Source: JAVBTT01 sp031550325 (lineage in GTDB: Bacteria > Bacillota > Clostridia > Oscillospirales > UBA929). From it: a DNA stretch of 64,000 nt. Below are positions 1 to 10,471 of the stretch, one piece after another. Each line of letters begins with the position of its first letter. Position 1 is the first letter of the stretch. The DNA lies in NCBI GenBank assembly GCA_031550325.1, contig JAVBOR010000026.1:17358-81357 (forward strand), read 5' to 3'. Position numbers and translations under genes: made by a program. The notes under the pieces are model-generated. The model worked only from the letters and a program-made list of their open reading frames with translations. It did not search any database and had not been told where the DNA came from.

Positions 1-1147
1 TGTAAACCAGATGGGAGGAGACGCTGTAGCAGGGGGTGAGATGCGGTTTGTCGAAGTCAAGAAGGACAAGATCCGCGTCAAGCCCGACCTCAATGCGCCC
101 GGTCTCATTGCTGCGGCCGGCTGCCGCCGCCCCGTTTTGGGTCGCCATCGCCAGAACGTCGCGGGCAGTGACCGCACAGGGGGATAGCTGCGCCATGGCG
201 GCAAACTTGAGTTCCTCAAACAGGTCATGGTTATTGTTGGAGGCCACGCCGTCGGTGCCGAGGGCGACATTGACGGCGCCGCGCAGCATCGCGGGAATAT
301 CGGCAACGCCCGAGGACAGCTTGAAGTTGCTGACGGGGTTGTGCACGGCGGTCACGCCGCGGCCCGCCAAAAGAGCCAGATCGCCTTCCTCAATGAACAC
401 GCAGTGCGCTGCCACGCCGCCATGGGGCCAAAGCCCGGCCTCACAAAGCACCTGCACAGGGGTTTTGCCCCCGTGGCGCTGCCTGCACTCCTCGTGCTCG
501 CGCCTTGTCTCTGAAATATGAATGTGCATGCGCAGGCCCTTTTCGGAGGCCAGCTGCGCCATGGGTGCCCAGAGCGCGCCGGTTGACGTGTATTCGGCGT
601 GCACGGACGCGTCGATGCGGATCAGGCCGCGGTCGTGTCCATGCCAGCGCTCGGCAAGTCCGGCCGTCTCATGATAGGCGGCGCTGTCGGGCCAGCTGAA
701 GCCCTCGGGCTGCACGCAGCCACGTGAAAGGTTGGCCTTGACCCCCGCCGACGCCACAGCCTCGGCCATGGCGTCGCAGTGGTCATACATGTCGATAACA
801 CAGGTCGTTCCCCCGGCAAGGCACTCCATGAGACTAAGCAGGGTGCCCACGCCGACAAGCTCGTCGGTGAGTTTGGTCTCTGCAGGCAAAATGTGGCCGA
901 ACAGCCAATCCTGCAGGTTGAGATCATCGGCAAAGCCGCGCAAAAGCGACATGGGCAGATGGGTGTGCGCGTTGATCAGCCCCGGAATAAGCACCATATG
1001 CGGGCGGGCGATGACACGCCCGGCCTTTTCCGTGGGCTGCTCCGAGCCGACATAGGCGATTTTGCCGTCCCGAACGCCGACGTAGGCCGGGGAGAGCACG
1101 GAGCCGTCGGGCATAAGCGCCGACACCCCGGAAAACAACATATCCAT
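1..1147 (-). CDS. Amidohydrolase, 5-methylthioadenosine/S-adenosylhomocysteine deaminase-like (3' end outside window)
   Basis: The frame stays open to the left edge, giving 382 residues of a family that usually has about 430, so the C-terminus is missing. Near the N-terminus NAHTHLPM supplies the HxH metal pair (His61, His63). Further on are HIHISET, AHCVFIEEGD and LGTDGVASNNN, the remaining histidine ligands and the catalytic aspartate of cyclic amidohydrolases of the MTA/SAH deaminase and TRZ/ATZ group. Members deaminate adenosine-type nucleosides or related heterocycles in the cytosol; the exact substrate is inferred. The start ATG lies just after the PNP stop, with GGAG nine bases upstream. 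The purine nucleoside phosphorylase directly upstream supports a purine or methylthioadenosine salvage role. Confidence 0.85.
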   Translation of the reverse strand, partial: MDMLFSGVSALMPDGSVLSPAYVGVRDGKIAYVGSEQPTEKAGRVIARPHMVLIPGLINAHTHLPMSLLRGFADDLNLQDWLFGHILPAETKLTDELVGVGTLLSLMECLAGGTTCVIDMYDHCDAMAEAVASAGVKANLSRGCVQPEGFSWPDSAAYHETAGLAERWHGHDRGLIRIDASVHAEYTSTGALWAPMAQLASEKGLRMHIHISETRREHEECRQRHGGKTPVQVLCEAGLWPHGGVAAHCVFIEEGDLALLAGRGVTAVHNPVSNFKLSSGVADIPAMLRGAVNVALGTDGVASNNNHDLFEELKFAAMAQLSPCAVTARDVLAMATQNGAAAAGRSNETGRIEVGLDADLVLLDFDKPHLTPCYSVSSHLVY

Positions 1148-1969
1148 TTACATGGTCTCCAAACAGCGTAATATCAATTGGGAAAACTTCTTTTTCGAGG
1201 CCTCGGAGGTGTCGAGAACCTCCTGCTCGCTCAGCTCATGGGCCTGAAGTCCTGCCGCCATATTGCAAATGAGCGAAAAGCCCAGGATGCGCATGCCCGC
1301 GTGGCGGGCGGCAATGACCTCGGGAACCGTGGACATGCCCACGGCGTCTGCGCCTAAAAGGGCGGCGACGCGGATCTCGGCGGGCGTCTCGTACTGAGGC
1401 CCCTGGAAGTACATGTACACGCCCTCGCGCAGGGGAACGCCGACAAGCTGCGCCGCCGTGCGCGCGACGTCCTGGAGCGTGGGCGTATAGGTGTGGCTCA
1501 TGTCGGGAAAGCGAGGGCCGATCGCCGAAAGGTTCGGGCCGCGCAGCGGAGACTGATCGGACAGCTTGATGTGATCGGTGATCAGCATGATGTCCCCTGG
1601 CGTGAACGCTTTGTTGACGCCGCCTGTGGCGTTGGTCACGAGCAGGGTGTCGGCGCCGAGCATGCTGAGCGCGCGCACGCCGTGCGCCGCCGTCAAAAAG
1701 TCATAGCCCTCGTAGTAATGAAACCTGCCCTGCATGACCGCCACGCGGCGTCCGGACAGACGCCCAAAAATCAGGCGTCCCTGGTGGCCGGGCGCGGTCG
1801 AAACGGGAAAGCCGGGGATGGTGACGTAAGGGAAGTAGACAGCGTCTTCGCAGAGGTCGCCCAGCGCGCCCAACCCCGAGCCGAGGATGAGGATGATTTC
1901 CGGCGCGAAGGGGATTCGGTCGCGCAGGTACGCGACGCTCGCGTCAAGCGCTTTGGCGTGATCATCCAT
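1148..1969 (-). CDS. punA: Purine nucleoside phosphorylase, trimeric (PNP/MTAP) family
   Basis: The 273-residue product matches the usual length of trimeric PNPs. It cleaves purine (deoxy)nucleosides with phosphate, giving free base and (deoxy)ribose-1-phosphate. Visible motifs are ILGSGLG (residues 28-34), the PGHQGRLIFG phosphate-site segment, MQGRFHYYEGY, LLVTNATGGV and a GPQYETPAEIR block typical of the family. It ends three bases before the amidohydrolase ATG and starts five bases after the zinc-ribbon gene stop, so it is co-transcribed. Its ribosome site is weak, which suggests translational coupling. Family assignment is firm; substrate preference (guanosine/inosine or methylthioadenosine) cannot be read from sequence. 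Confidence 0.93.
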   Translation of the reverse strand: MDDHAKALDASVAYLRDRIPFAPEIILILGSGLGALGDLCEDAVYFPYVTIPGFPVSTAPGHQGRLIFGRLSGRRVAVMQGRFHYYEGYDFLTAAHGVRALSMLGADTLLVTNATGGVNKAFTPGDIMLITDHIKLSDQSPLRGPNLSAIGPRFPDMSHTYTPTLQDVARTAAQLVGVPLREGVYMYFQGPQYETPAEIRVAALLGADAVGMSTVPEVIAARHAGMRILGFSLICNMAAGLQAHELSEQEVLDTSEASKKKFSQLILRCLETM

Positions 1970-1973
1970 GGCG

Positions 1974-2369
1974 CTATTCCATTGACGTGCCGCAGTATCG
2001 GCAGTAACGATCGTCTCGGCTCAGCTTCTGGCTGCACTTTGCGCAGATTTTGATCTGCTTGAGCTCGTTGATGCGCTGGTTGATCTCCTGAATCGCGTTT
2101 TGGTCCTTGTCTACGGTCGCCAGAAGGTCGTCAACGCTGTCCGTGTCGGTGTTGGGGTCAAGGTGGGCGCTGTACACAAGCTGGCCGATGCTCTGCATGT
2201 TTTTGTTGATGTCGTGCTGCAGGTCGCTTATCTGAAGATTCAACCGCGTGATCTCCCACATGTCGCTGGCTTTTTTGCCGGCGGTGTCCAGCGTGCGGCC
2301 GGCAGCCTCTCCGGCGATTGAGGCCGTGGATTTGACCTTTTCCAAAAAGTCTTTTACAGTGTTTCCCAT
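1974..2369 (-). CDS. Small coiled-coil protein with C-terminal zinc ribbon
   Basis: A 131-residue protein. The start was placed at the ATG preceded by AAAGGAGG at good spacing; the frame is open further upstream but crosses a large hairpin and lacks a ribosome site. The N-terminal two thirds are helical and charged (residues 5-105), with heptad-like leucine/isoleucine spacing that suggests a coiled coil. The end carries CAKC and CRYC (Cys109/112 and Cys123/126), a zinc-ribbon pair like those of YqxD/DUF-type ribbon proteins. No signal peptide is seen. It sits between the uridine-kinase-like gene and PNP, but the protein itself suggests no nucleoside function. Role unknown. Confidence 0.8.
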   Translation of the reverse strand: MGNTVKDFLEKVKSTASIAGEAAGRTLDTAGKKASDMWEITRLNLQISDLQHDINKNMQSIGQLVYSAHLDPNTDTDSVDDLLATVDKDQNAIQEINQRINELKQIKICAKCSQKLSRDDRYCRYCGTSME

Positions 2370-2399
2370 TCTCTTTTCCTCCTTTGAAAATGTTGAATC

Positions 2400-2525
2400 G
2401 AAGAGCGCATCGCCTCGCGCCGCGAGAATAAGCCTGCCGCTGCGCGAAAATGCCGGTCGGCTTCGCCGCCCCTGTTTTTCGCCTCCGCTTGGTCTTATTC
2501 TCGCTGCTCGGCGATTCGGCTCTTC
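2400..2525. repeat. Long imperfect inverted repeat between two operon genes
   Basis: Arms at 2400-2432 and 2494-2525 are close inverted copies: each reads GAAGAGC..ATCGCC..GCGAGAATAAG after reverse complementing. The inner segment holds further short pairings. In the minus-strand transcript the hairpin starts a few bases after the uridine-kinase-like stop and ends before the zinc-ribbon ribosome site. It could be an intercistronic stability or partial termination element, or a small dispersed repeat. Confidence 0.7.
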
Positions 2526-2529
2526 TTTT

Positions 2530-3465
2530 TTACAATACTCCGCCGCCGATGAACTCACGCAGCAGGGACTTGACCGACAAAAGCGATATATCGATTGCCG
2601 AAAAGGCCTCCAGGCAGGGCCGCACCTGCCGCAGCTCATCCAGCCGCTCCACGGTTTCGGGCACTTCGGAAAACAGCGCAATGGCGTGGTCGCGCAGTAC
2701 GGGCGTCTCGTACGCCAGCGCCGTGTCAATGGTGATGTCTGCAAGGTGCTTGTAGGGGGAGATGTAGAGCTTCTCTCCGCGTCTGACATTGGCCCAGAGC
2801 TGCATTGTGCGCGCCGCGTCCCAGCCGCGGAAATTGTCGTCGCGGATGATGCGGCGCACCAGGCGCAGCCATGTTCCCTTAAAAAACAACTCGCCATTTC
2901 TGCGAATGTTTGAGCGCGCGGAGACGTAAACGCGGGTGGCGGCGACGTCGCCCTTGAGCAGGGCCGGATTCAGCGCGTGGATGCCCTCAAAAATGGCGAC
3001 CTCTTCCGAGCGCAAGCGAACAATTCGTCCCGGATCCTCGGCGCGCATCTGCCGCGTGAAGTCATACCGGGGCATCTCAACCTCATGGCCCGAGGCGAGC
3101 GCGGTGAAATGTCGCGTCAGCAAGGGAATGTCCAGACAGTCGGGCGACTCAAAGTCGATGTTGCCGCGCTTGTCTTTGGGGTGCGTCTCGGGGTTCAGGG
3201 TCAGAAAGTAATCGTCCATGGACAGGACATGCGCGCGGATGCCGATGTAGCTCAGCGCAAGCCCGAGCTTGCCGGCCGTGGTGGTCTTGCCCGACCCGGA
3301 AGGACCGGCCAGCAGGACGACGGGACGCCGGGTCGAGTGGGTGGCAACGGCGGCGGCAGCCATAGCGAGGTTTGTATTGAGCGCTGCGTCGCACTCGGCC
3401 AACAGCCCCCTGGGATCGTTGACGGCGCGGCGGTTTATGTCGTTAAAGTCAAAGCTGATCGCCAT
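2530..3465 (-). CDS. Uridine kinase/phosphoribulokinase-family nucleoside kinase
   Basis: A 311-residue P-loop kinase. The Walker A is GPSGSGKTT (residues 54-62), followed by MDDYFLTLN (lid/substrate aspartates), PRYDFTRQMR and VAIFEGIHALNP, the signature order of uridine kinases, which phosphorylate uridine or cytidine to the monophosphate. It is longer than classical Udk (about 210 residues). It resembles the kinase half of clostridial nucleoside kinases that often carry an N-terminal TGS domain, which is absent here. The ATG is preceded by AAGGAG. The gene starts 18 bases after the hemZ stop, so it is probably in the same transcript. Substrate is inferred. Confidence 0.85.
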   Translation of the reverse strand: MAISFDFNDINRRAVNDPRGLLAECDAALNTNLAMAAAAVATHSTRRPVVLLAGPSGSGKTTTAGKLGLALSYIGIRAHVLSMDDYFLTLNPETHPKDKRGNIDFESPDCLDIPLLTRHFTALASGHEVEMPRYDFTRQMRAEDPGRIVRLRSEEVAIFEGIHALNPALLKGDVAATRVYVSARSNIRRNGELFFKGTWLRLVRRIIRDDNFRGWDAARTMQLWANVRRGEKLYISPYKHLADITIDTALAYETPVLRDHAIALFSEVPETVERLDELRQVRPCLEAFSAIDISLLSVKSLLREFIGGGVL

Positions 3466-3483
3466 GTAACGGCTCCTTTTCGA

Positions 3484-4920
3484 TTATAATGCGGGGTTTT
3501 GGGACGAAAATAAATCTTCCTGCCGCCAAAATTGATCCAAAAGCGCCAGGCTGCGATCCAGTTTATCACAGTCGGATAAGTATTCCAAGGGAAACTTGGC
3601 ATGGCAGACGCGCTCGATACGCCCCGTGCGGCCCTCGACGAGCTTGCTCGCGCCGCCCGCGCCAACCGCCACCACGGTGTGAAGCTCTTCCATCATGCAC
3701 AGATTGTAGAGGCCGAATTTTTCGTCTTTGCGCCAGCCCACGTTTTCAAACCCGCCCGACATAAACTTCTGCCTATAAAGGTAATAGGGGGCGTATCCGG
3801 CGCGGCGCAACGACTCGTCCGCGAAAGAGAGCATCTCGCCGACGCCCTGAGCCGACAGGGAGTCATCGTTTTCAAAACGCGAGCCCTTCTTGACGCTGAG
3901 GGTGTGTACCGTCACATGCTCCGGGGCCAGAGCGAGGATTTGCTCAAGTGTGCGGGAAAAACCCGAGGGCGTGTCCCCGGGAAGCCCGGCGATCAAATCG
4001 GTGTTCAGGCACGCGAAGGAGGCCTCTCGCGCCAGCGCAACGGCCTCAAACACCTGTCCGGCCGTGTGCCGGCGTCCTATGGCCCGCAGAAGCTCGTCGG
4101 ACAGGGTTTGGGGGTTGACACTGACCCTGTCTACGCCGCGGCGCTTGAGGATAGAGAACTTTTCGGCGCTGACCGTATCGGGCCGGCCGGCCTCTACGGT
4201 GAGCTCGCGCAGGGCGCTCAGGTCAAAATGCCCGAACAGCGCGCCGAGCAGCGCGTCAAGCTGGGCGGCGGACAGCGTGGTGGGGGTTCCCCCGCCCACA
4301 TATAGGGAGACAACGCGGCGGCCGTGCTTTTTGGCCAGCGCGCCGGTGCGCGCGATTTCGTCGAGCAGCCGCTCCAGATAGGGGGCGATCAGCCCGCCGG
4401 ACTTTTCCACGTCGCTGGACACAAAGGAGCAGTAGGCGCAGCGCGAGGGGCAAAAGGGGATGGACACATAGAGCGAAACGTCATGCGCGCGCAGGCTATC
4501 GCGGACGCTGCCCGCGGCGCGGGCGCACTCGGCGGCCATCAGCGCGCGGGAAGGGGAGACGTGATAGCGCTCCCTGAGCGCGCGGGCTGGATCTTTGCCC
4601 GCGTCGGCGAGTTTCAGCGCGAGTTTGGCCGGACGGATGCCCGTCAGCGAGCCCCAGGGCGGCTGCTCGGGAAGAAGAGGGCGCGCCGCCGCGTAAAAGC
4701 TCCGGCGCAGACCGTGGTCAACGGCGCCGCCCTCGGCCAAAACGCGCGCCACCCCTCGGGAGGACTGTCCATGGAGCGTGATGACGGTGACACAGGTGAG
4801 AAATTTCTCTCCCCGGTGCAGCGAGGATACGGCCTCGCCGGCCTCCAGACGGCCAAAGTAGTTAAAGAGCGCCTGCTCCACGGGCCAGCGCCGGTCGTGT
4901 CCTGTGAGGATAAGCTTCAT
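3484..4920 (-). CDS. hemZ: Coproporphyrinogen dehydrogenase HemZ-type radical SAM protein
   Basis: A 478-residue protein close in length to Bacillus HemZ. Cys157, Cys161 and Cys164 in FCPSRCAYCSF form the CX3CX2C [4Fe-4S] site of radical SAM enzymes, and YVGGGTPTTL (about 208-217) is the SAM-binding glycine motif. The roughly 150 residues before the radical SAM core (MKLILTGHDRRW...) are characteristic of HemZ rather than HemN. HemZ-type proteins are assigned to oxygen-independent coproporphyrinogen III oxidation in heme synthesis, although related HemW proteins are heme chaperones. Its ATG overlaps the upstream MBL gene stop by four bases (ATGA). No other heme gene is present nearby, so the function rests on family membership. 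Confidence 0.85.
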   Translation of the reverse strand: MKLILTGHDRRWPVEQALFNYFGRLEAGEAVSSLHRGEKFLTCVTVITLHGQSSRGVARVLAEGGAVDHGLRRSFYAAARPLLPEQPPWGSLTGIRPAKLALKLADAGKDPARALRERYHVSPSRALMAAECARAAGSVRDSLRAHDVSLYVSIPFCPSRCAYCSFVSSDVEKSGGLIAPYLERLLDEIARTGALAKKHGRRVVSLYVGGGTPTTLSAAQLDALLGALFGHFDLSALRELTVEAGRPDTVSAEKFSILKRRGVDRVSVNPQTLSDELLRAIGRRHTAGQVFEAVALAREASFACLNTDLIAGLPGDTPSGFSRTLEQILALAPEHVTVHTLSVKKGSRFENDDSLSAQGVGEMLSFADESLRRAGYAPYYLYRQKFMSGGFENVGWRKDEKFGLYNLCMMEELHTVVAVGAGGASKLVEGRTGRIERVCHAKFPLEYLSDCDKLDRSLALLDQFWRQEDLFSSQNPAL

Positions 4921-5552
4921 TCGCTGAGAGCCTCCAGCATGTTGGCGTTGTAAACGCGTTCACGGGCCAGGGTGGTGGACACGTCGTGCCCCGGATAGAC
5001 AAGCTTGTCGCCCGGGAGCGCTGCCAGCCGGCGCAGGGAGGCCAGCATGTCCTGATAATTTCCGCCCGGAAGGTCGCAACGGCCGCAGTCGTCCTCAAAC
5101 AGCGTATCCCCGCTGTAAAGCGCGTCGCCGCAGAGAAGGCAGCAAGAGCCTGGCGTGTGGCCGGGCGTGTGCAGCCAGGCGAAGGAGGTGTCGCCGAGGG
5201 TAAATGAATCGCCCTCGGACGCCTGCTTATCGGCCGAAAAGTTCAGCCCGCGCCCGATGCCGACTTTGGACAGGGACAGCGAGGAATGGCGCAGATGACC
5301 CGCGTCAAGCGCGTGGATGACAATGAGCGCCCCGGTGGCCGAGCGCACCTCGGGCGCTGCCAGCACGTGGTCAAAGTGGCCGTGGGTCAGAAAAATGAAC
5401 TTCGCGTCAAAGCCCTCGTCCCGAAGCAGGGCCAGAATGCGCTCGGCGTCGTCGCCCGGGTCGATCACCGCGCACTCGCGCGTTCTCTCATCGGCCACGA
5501 TGTAGCAGTTGGTCTGAGCGGCCCCGACCAGAAGCTGTCTGTGTATCGTCAT
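4917..5552 (-). CDS. MBL-fold hydrolase, glyoxalase II-like
   Basis: A 211-residue single-domain metallo-beta-lactamase-fold protein. THGHFDHV gives the HxHxDH metal motif. LHTPGHTPGS supplies the third histidine, SGDTLF the bridging aspartate and YPGHD the last histidine. It resembles the short YqgX/GloB-like hydrolases of Firmicutes, which hydrolyse thioesters or related small substrates in the cytosol. It lacks the C-terminal helical domain of true glyoxalase II, so the substrate is open. It overlaps dtd upstream and hemZ downstream by four bases each, indicating tight translational coupling within the recJ-relA-dtd-MBL-hemZ run. Confidence 0.85.
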   Translation of the reverse strand: MTIHRQLLVGAAQTNCYIVADERTRECAVIDPGDDAERILALLRDEGFDAKFIFLTHGHFDHVLAAPEVRSATGALIVIHALDAGHLRHSSLSLSKVGIGRGLNFSADKQASEGDSFTLGDTSFAWLHTPGHTPGSCCLLCGDALYSGDTLFEDDCGRCDLPGGNYQDMLASLRRLAALPGDKLVYPGHDVSTTLARERVYNANMLEALSE

Positions 5553-6021
5553 CGCAATCCCTCCGCAGTCTTTTTCGTCCGAGCAGCCCTGGAGTCGATC
5601 AGCAGGGTGACCGGGCCGTCATTTTGAGAGAAAACCTGCATCTCGGCGCCAAAAATACCCGATTCCACCACAAACCCCTCGCGGCGGCAGAGTGTGATGA
5701 CGGCCTCATAGAGCTCGGCCGCCTGCTCGGGCCGCGCCGCGCCAGCAAAGCTCGGACGGCGTTGCGACACATCGCCGAACAGCGTAAACTGGCTGACAAG
5801 CAAGAGCTGCGCGCCGGTGTCCCTGGGCGAGAGGTTCATCTTTCCTGAGCTGTCCTCAAAGACGCGCAGACCGCATATGCGGTCCGCCATATACTGAGCG
5901 TCCTCCGGAGTGTCGTCTAGTCCTACGCCGAGCAGCACCAAAAAGCCCTTGCCGATCGAGCCCGCCACCGAGCCGCCGACCTCAACAGAGGCGTTTTGTA
6001 CGCGCGTGACCACGGCGAGCA

Positions 6022-6022
<1 letters not shown>
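5549..6022 (-). CDS. dtd: D-aminoacyl-tRNA deacylase
   Basis: A 157-residue protein that hydrolyses D-amino acids (and glycine mischarged on tRNA-Ala) from tRNA. The family active-site block LLVSQFTLFGDV and the C-terminal NDGPVTLLID motif are both present, and the length is near the usual 145-150. The start is GTG, overlapping the relA stop by one base (TAGTG). The family normally begins with an MRxVVQRV-like strand, matched here by MLAVVTRVQNA. Placement directly after relA/spoT is common in Firmicutes. Confidence 0.94.
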
Positions 6023-8223
<2,201 letters not shown>

Positions 8224-8226
8224 GAT

Positions 8227-10275
8227 TCAGTCTCCTTCCGAAACCCGGCACATATACCGGTACAGTGCCGACGAATCCAAGTCGGCCTTATCGCCGTAGT
8301 CCCGGACACAGACGGTAAAGCTGTCTGCCCCCTTGGTCAGGGAAACAAGCCCAAGCTCGGCGAAAACCTCCAGACACAAAAGCGTGCGCGCCTGGGACGC
8401 GTGCACACCGGGAACAAGGGTGCGCGCCAGCGCGAGCGGCGGCAGACTCAAGGGGTCGGCTGCCACGCGCCTGAGCGCGCGCCATACAGCTGCCAGATCA
8501 CCGCGGGAGGGGACGACGGCCAAGACATCCCCGCTGGCCGAGTGCGTCAAAAGCTCATGATAAAGGCGCAGTTGGGCGACGCGCCGCTCATGGGCCGGGC
8601 GGCAGAGCCTGAGATCCGCCACGTGCAGCTGAAGCTGCGTCTCATGCCGAAAATAGTTGATCTCCAGATGAAAGGCCACGTCAACGCAGTCGCCCTCGCG
8701 CACGTCCAGCTCACGCACGTCTGCGCCAAACCAGACTGCCTGAAAACTTCCCTCGTCCGTGAGCAGCTTGGCGCGCATATGCTTGCCGCCGCCGATCGGC
8801 ACGAGATCAGAGAGAACGGCGTTTTCCAGCACAAACAAGGGCTGCGGATTGCCCAGGCCGAAGGGTTCAAGCGTATTGAGGCTCAGGGCGGCGTCAAGCG
8901 TGAGCAACGCCGGGCTGAGCGCGGCGTCAATGAGCAGCTGGGAGGGCGGCGGGGGCGGGAGCGCGGCGCAAATCTGCTCCACACGCGCGGCAAACGCTGC
9001 CAGGTTTTTTCTGGGGAGAGAAAAGCCGGCTGCCAGCTCATGGCCGCCAAAATGGTCAAGCAGGTCGGCGCAGCCGCGGAGCACGTCCACCAGGTGAACG
9101 CCCGGAATGCTGCGGGCGCTGCCTTTGCCCGTGTCCGCGTCCATACAAATTAAAAACGCGGGACAGTGAAAGCGGTTGACAAGACGGGAGGAGACAATGC
9201 CGACAACGCCCGAATGCCAGTTTTCGCCGCACAGCACGACGCAGGCGCTGTCCGGCGCGGCTGGTAGCTGTGCCAGCGCCTCGGCCATGATGGCGTTTTC
9301 CAGCGCCTGACGCTGGATGTTGAGCTCGCAAAGCTCGTGCGCGAGTTCCGCGGCGCGGGCGGCGTCCTCGGTCAGCAGCAGACGCACGGCCTGCTCGGCG
9401 TTTCCCAGGCGGCCGGCGGCGTTGATCCGCGGCGCCAGCACAAAGCTGATCAGCGCGGCGTTGACCGGGCGGTCCAAAGCCGAGGCCTCGCGCAAGAGCG
9501 CGTTGAGCCCCGGACTGCAGTGATGGCGGATGGCATTGAGCCCGGCGCTGACAAGAACGCGGTTCTCGCCGGTGACCGGCATGATGTCGGCCAGCGTGCC
9601 CAGCGCGACAAGCTCGGCGTAGTCCTCAAGCGCCGCTTTCGCGTTTCCCGTCATAGCGCACACAAGCTTAAACGCCACGCCGACGCCGGCAAGCGGCACA
9701 AACGGATAATCGCTGTCGGGTCGGTAAGGGTTGACCACGGCAACGGCGTCGGGCAAAAGCTCGGGGCAGTGGTGGTGGTCGGTGATGATCAGGTCAAGCC
9801 CGATTTGCTTGCAAAGCTCGGCCAGGTCGACCGCGGTAATGCCCGCGTCGACCGTGACCACAAGAGAAACGCCGTCCTCGCGCAGCGAGCGTAGCGCCGA
9901 TTCGTTTAGGCCGTATCCCTCTTCAAAACGGTCGGGGATGTGGTAAACGCAGTGCGCGTTCTGCCCGCGTAGATAGCGCGTGAGCAGGCAGACCGACGTA
10001 ATACCGTCGACATCGTAGTCGCCGAACACCGCGATGTGTTCGCCGCGCTCCAGTGCCAGGCGAAGGCGGCGGACGGCCTTGTCCATGTCGGGCAGGAGCA
10101 TGGGGTCAAACAGCCCGTTGGGCGAGGCGGACAAAAACGCCTTGACGGACGGGGCGTCGCGCATGCCGCGCGCCGACAGCACGGACGCGATGACCGGAGG
10201 AAGCCCAAACTCGCTGAGCGCCTCGTGCGCCTGGGGATCAGGCGTTCTGACGGTCCATTGCTCATATCTTGTCAT
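8227..10275 (-). CDS. recJ: Single-stranded-DNA-specific 5'-3' exonuclease RecJ
   Basis: A 682-residue DHH-family nuclease used in recombination and mismatch/base-excision repair. VFGDYDVDGITS (Asp86, Asp88, Asp90) is the first metal motif and IITDHHHCPE (Asp166-His167-His168) is the DHH motif. LAGVGVAFKL and a DHHA1-type region with FGGHELAAGFSL follow. The C-terminal part is an OB-fold segment plus an extra winged-helix-like tail typical of Firmicute RecJ. The ATG is preceded by GGAAAGGA. It is the first gene of the minus-strand run that ends beyond the left edge. Confidence 0.95.
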   Translation of the reverse strand: MTRYEQWTVRTPDPQAHEALSEFGLPPVIASVLSARGMRDAPSVKAFLSASPNGLFDPMLLPDMDKAVRRLRLALERGEHIAVFGDYDVDGITSVCLLTRYLRGQNAHCVYHIPDRFEEGYGLNESALRSLREDGVSLVVTVDAGITAVDLAELCKQIGLDLIITDHHHCPELLPDAVAVVNPYRPDSDYPFVPLAGVGVAFKLVCAMTGNAKAALEDYAELVALGTLADIMPVTGENRVLVSAGLNAIRHHCSPGLNALLREASALDRPVNAALISFVLAPRINAAGRLGNAEQAVRLLLTEDAARAAELAHELCELNIQRQALENAIMAEALAQLPAAPDSACVVLCGENWHSGVVGIVSSRLVNRFHCPAFLICMDADTGKGSARSIPGVHLVDVLRGCADLLDHFGGHELAAGFSLPRKNLAAFAARVEQICAALPPPPPSQLLIDAALSPALLTLDAALSLNTLEPFGLGNPQPLFVLENAVLSDLVPIGGGKHMRAKLLTDEGSFQAVWFGADVRELDVREGDCVDVAFHLEINYFRHETQLQLHVADLRLCRPAHERRVAQLRLYHELLTHSASGDVLAVVPSRGDLAAVWRALRRVAADPLSLPPLALARTLVPGVHASQARTLLCLEVFAELGLVSLTKGADSFTVCVRDYGDKADLDSSALYRYMCRVSEGD

Positions 10276-10314
10276 TGCGCCGAACGTCCTTTCCGCATCG
10301 CTAAAGTAACCATC

Positions 10315-10343
10315 ATAATATCACAGTCCCGACCGATTAACAA
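10315..10343 (-). promoter_or_regulatory. Sigma-A-like promoter for recJ
   Basis: On the minus strand TTGTTA (10338-10343) is followed after exactly 17 bases by TATTAT (10315-10320), about 40 bases upstream of the recJ ATG. It is the only good promoter match between recJ and the chemoreceptor gene. Confidence 0.65.
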
Positions 10344-10390
10344 GGGCCAGTGTCCGCGGTGACCGGATCGTTGGAAGCTGCGACGCATAA

Positions 10391-10428
10391 AGCCGCCCCT
10401 CGTTGCACGCAGCACATGAGGAGCGGCT
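10391..10428 (-). terminator. Hairpin terminator after the chemoreceptor gene
   Basis: Minus-strand arms AGCCGCTCCTC and GAGGGGCGGCT pair over 11 positions with one G-T wobble, followed by a short TTTAT run. It lies about 45 bases past the chemoreceptor stop and before the recJ promoter. Confidence 0.55.
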
Positions 10429-10471
10429 GGAGACGCGATAAGCGATGACCCCGCCGGGAGCCAACAGAGCT

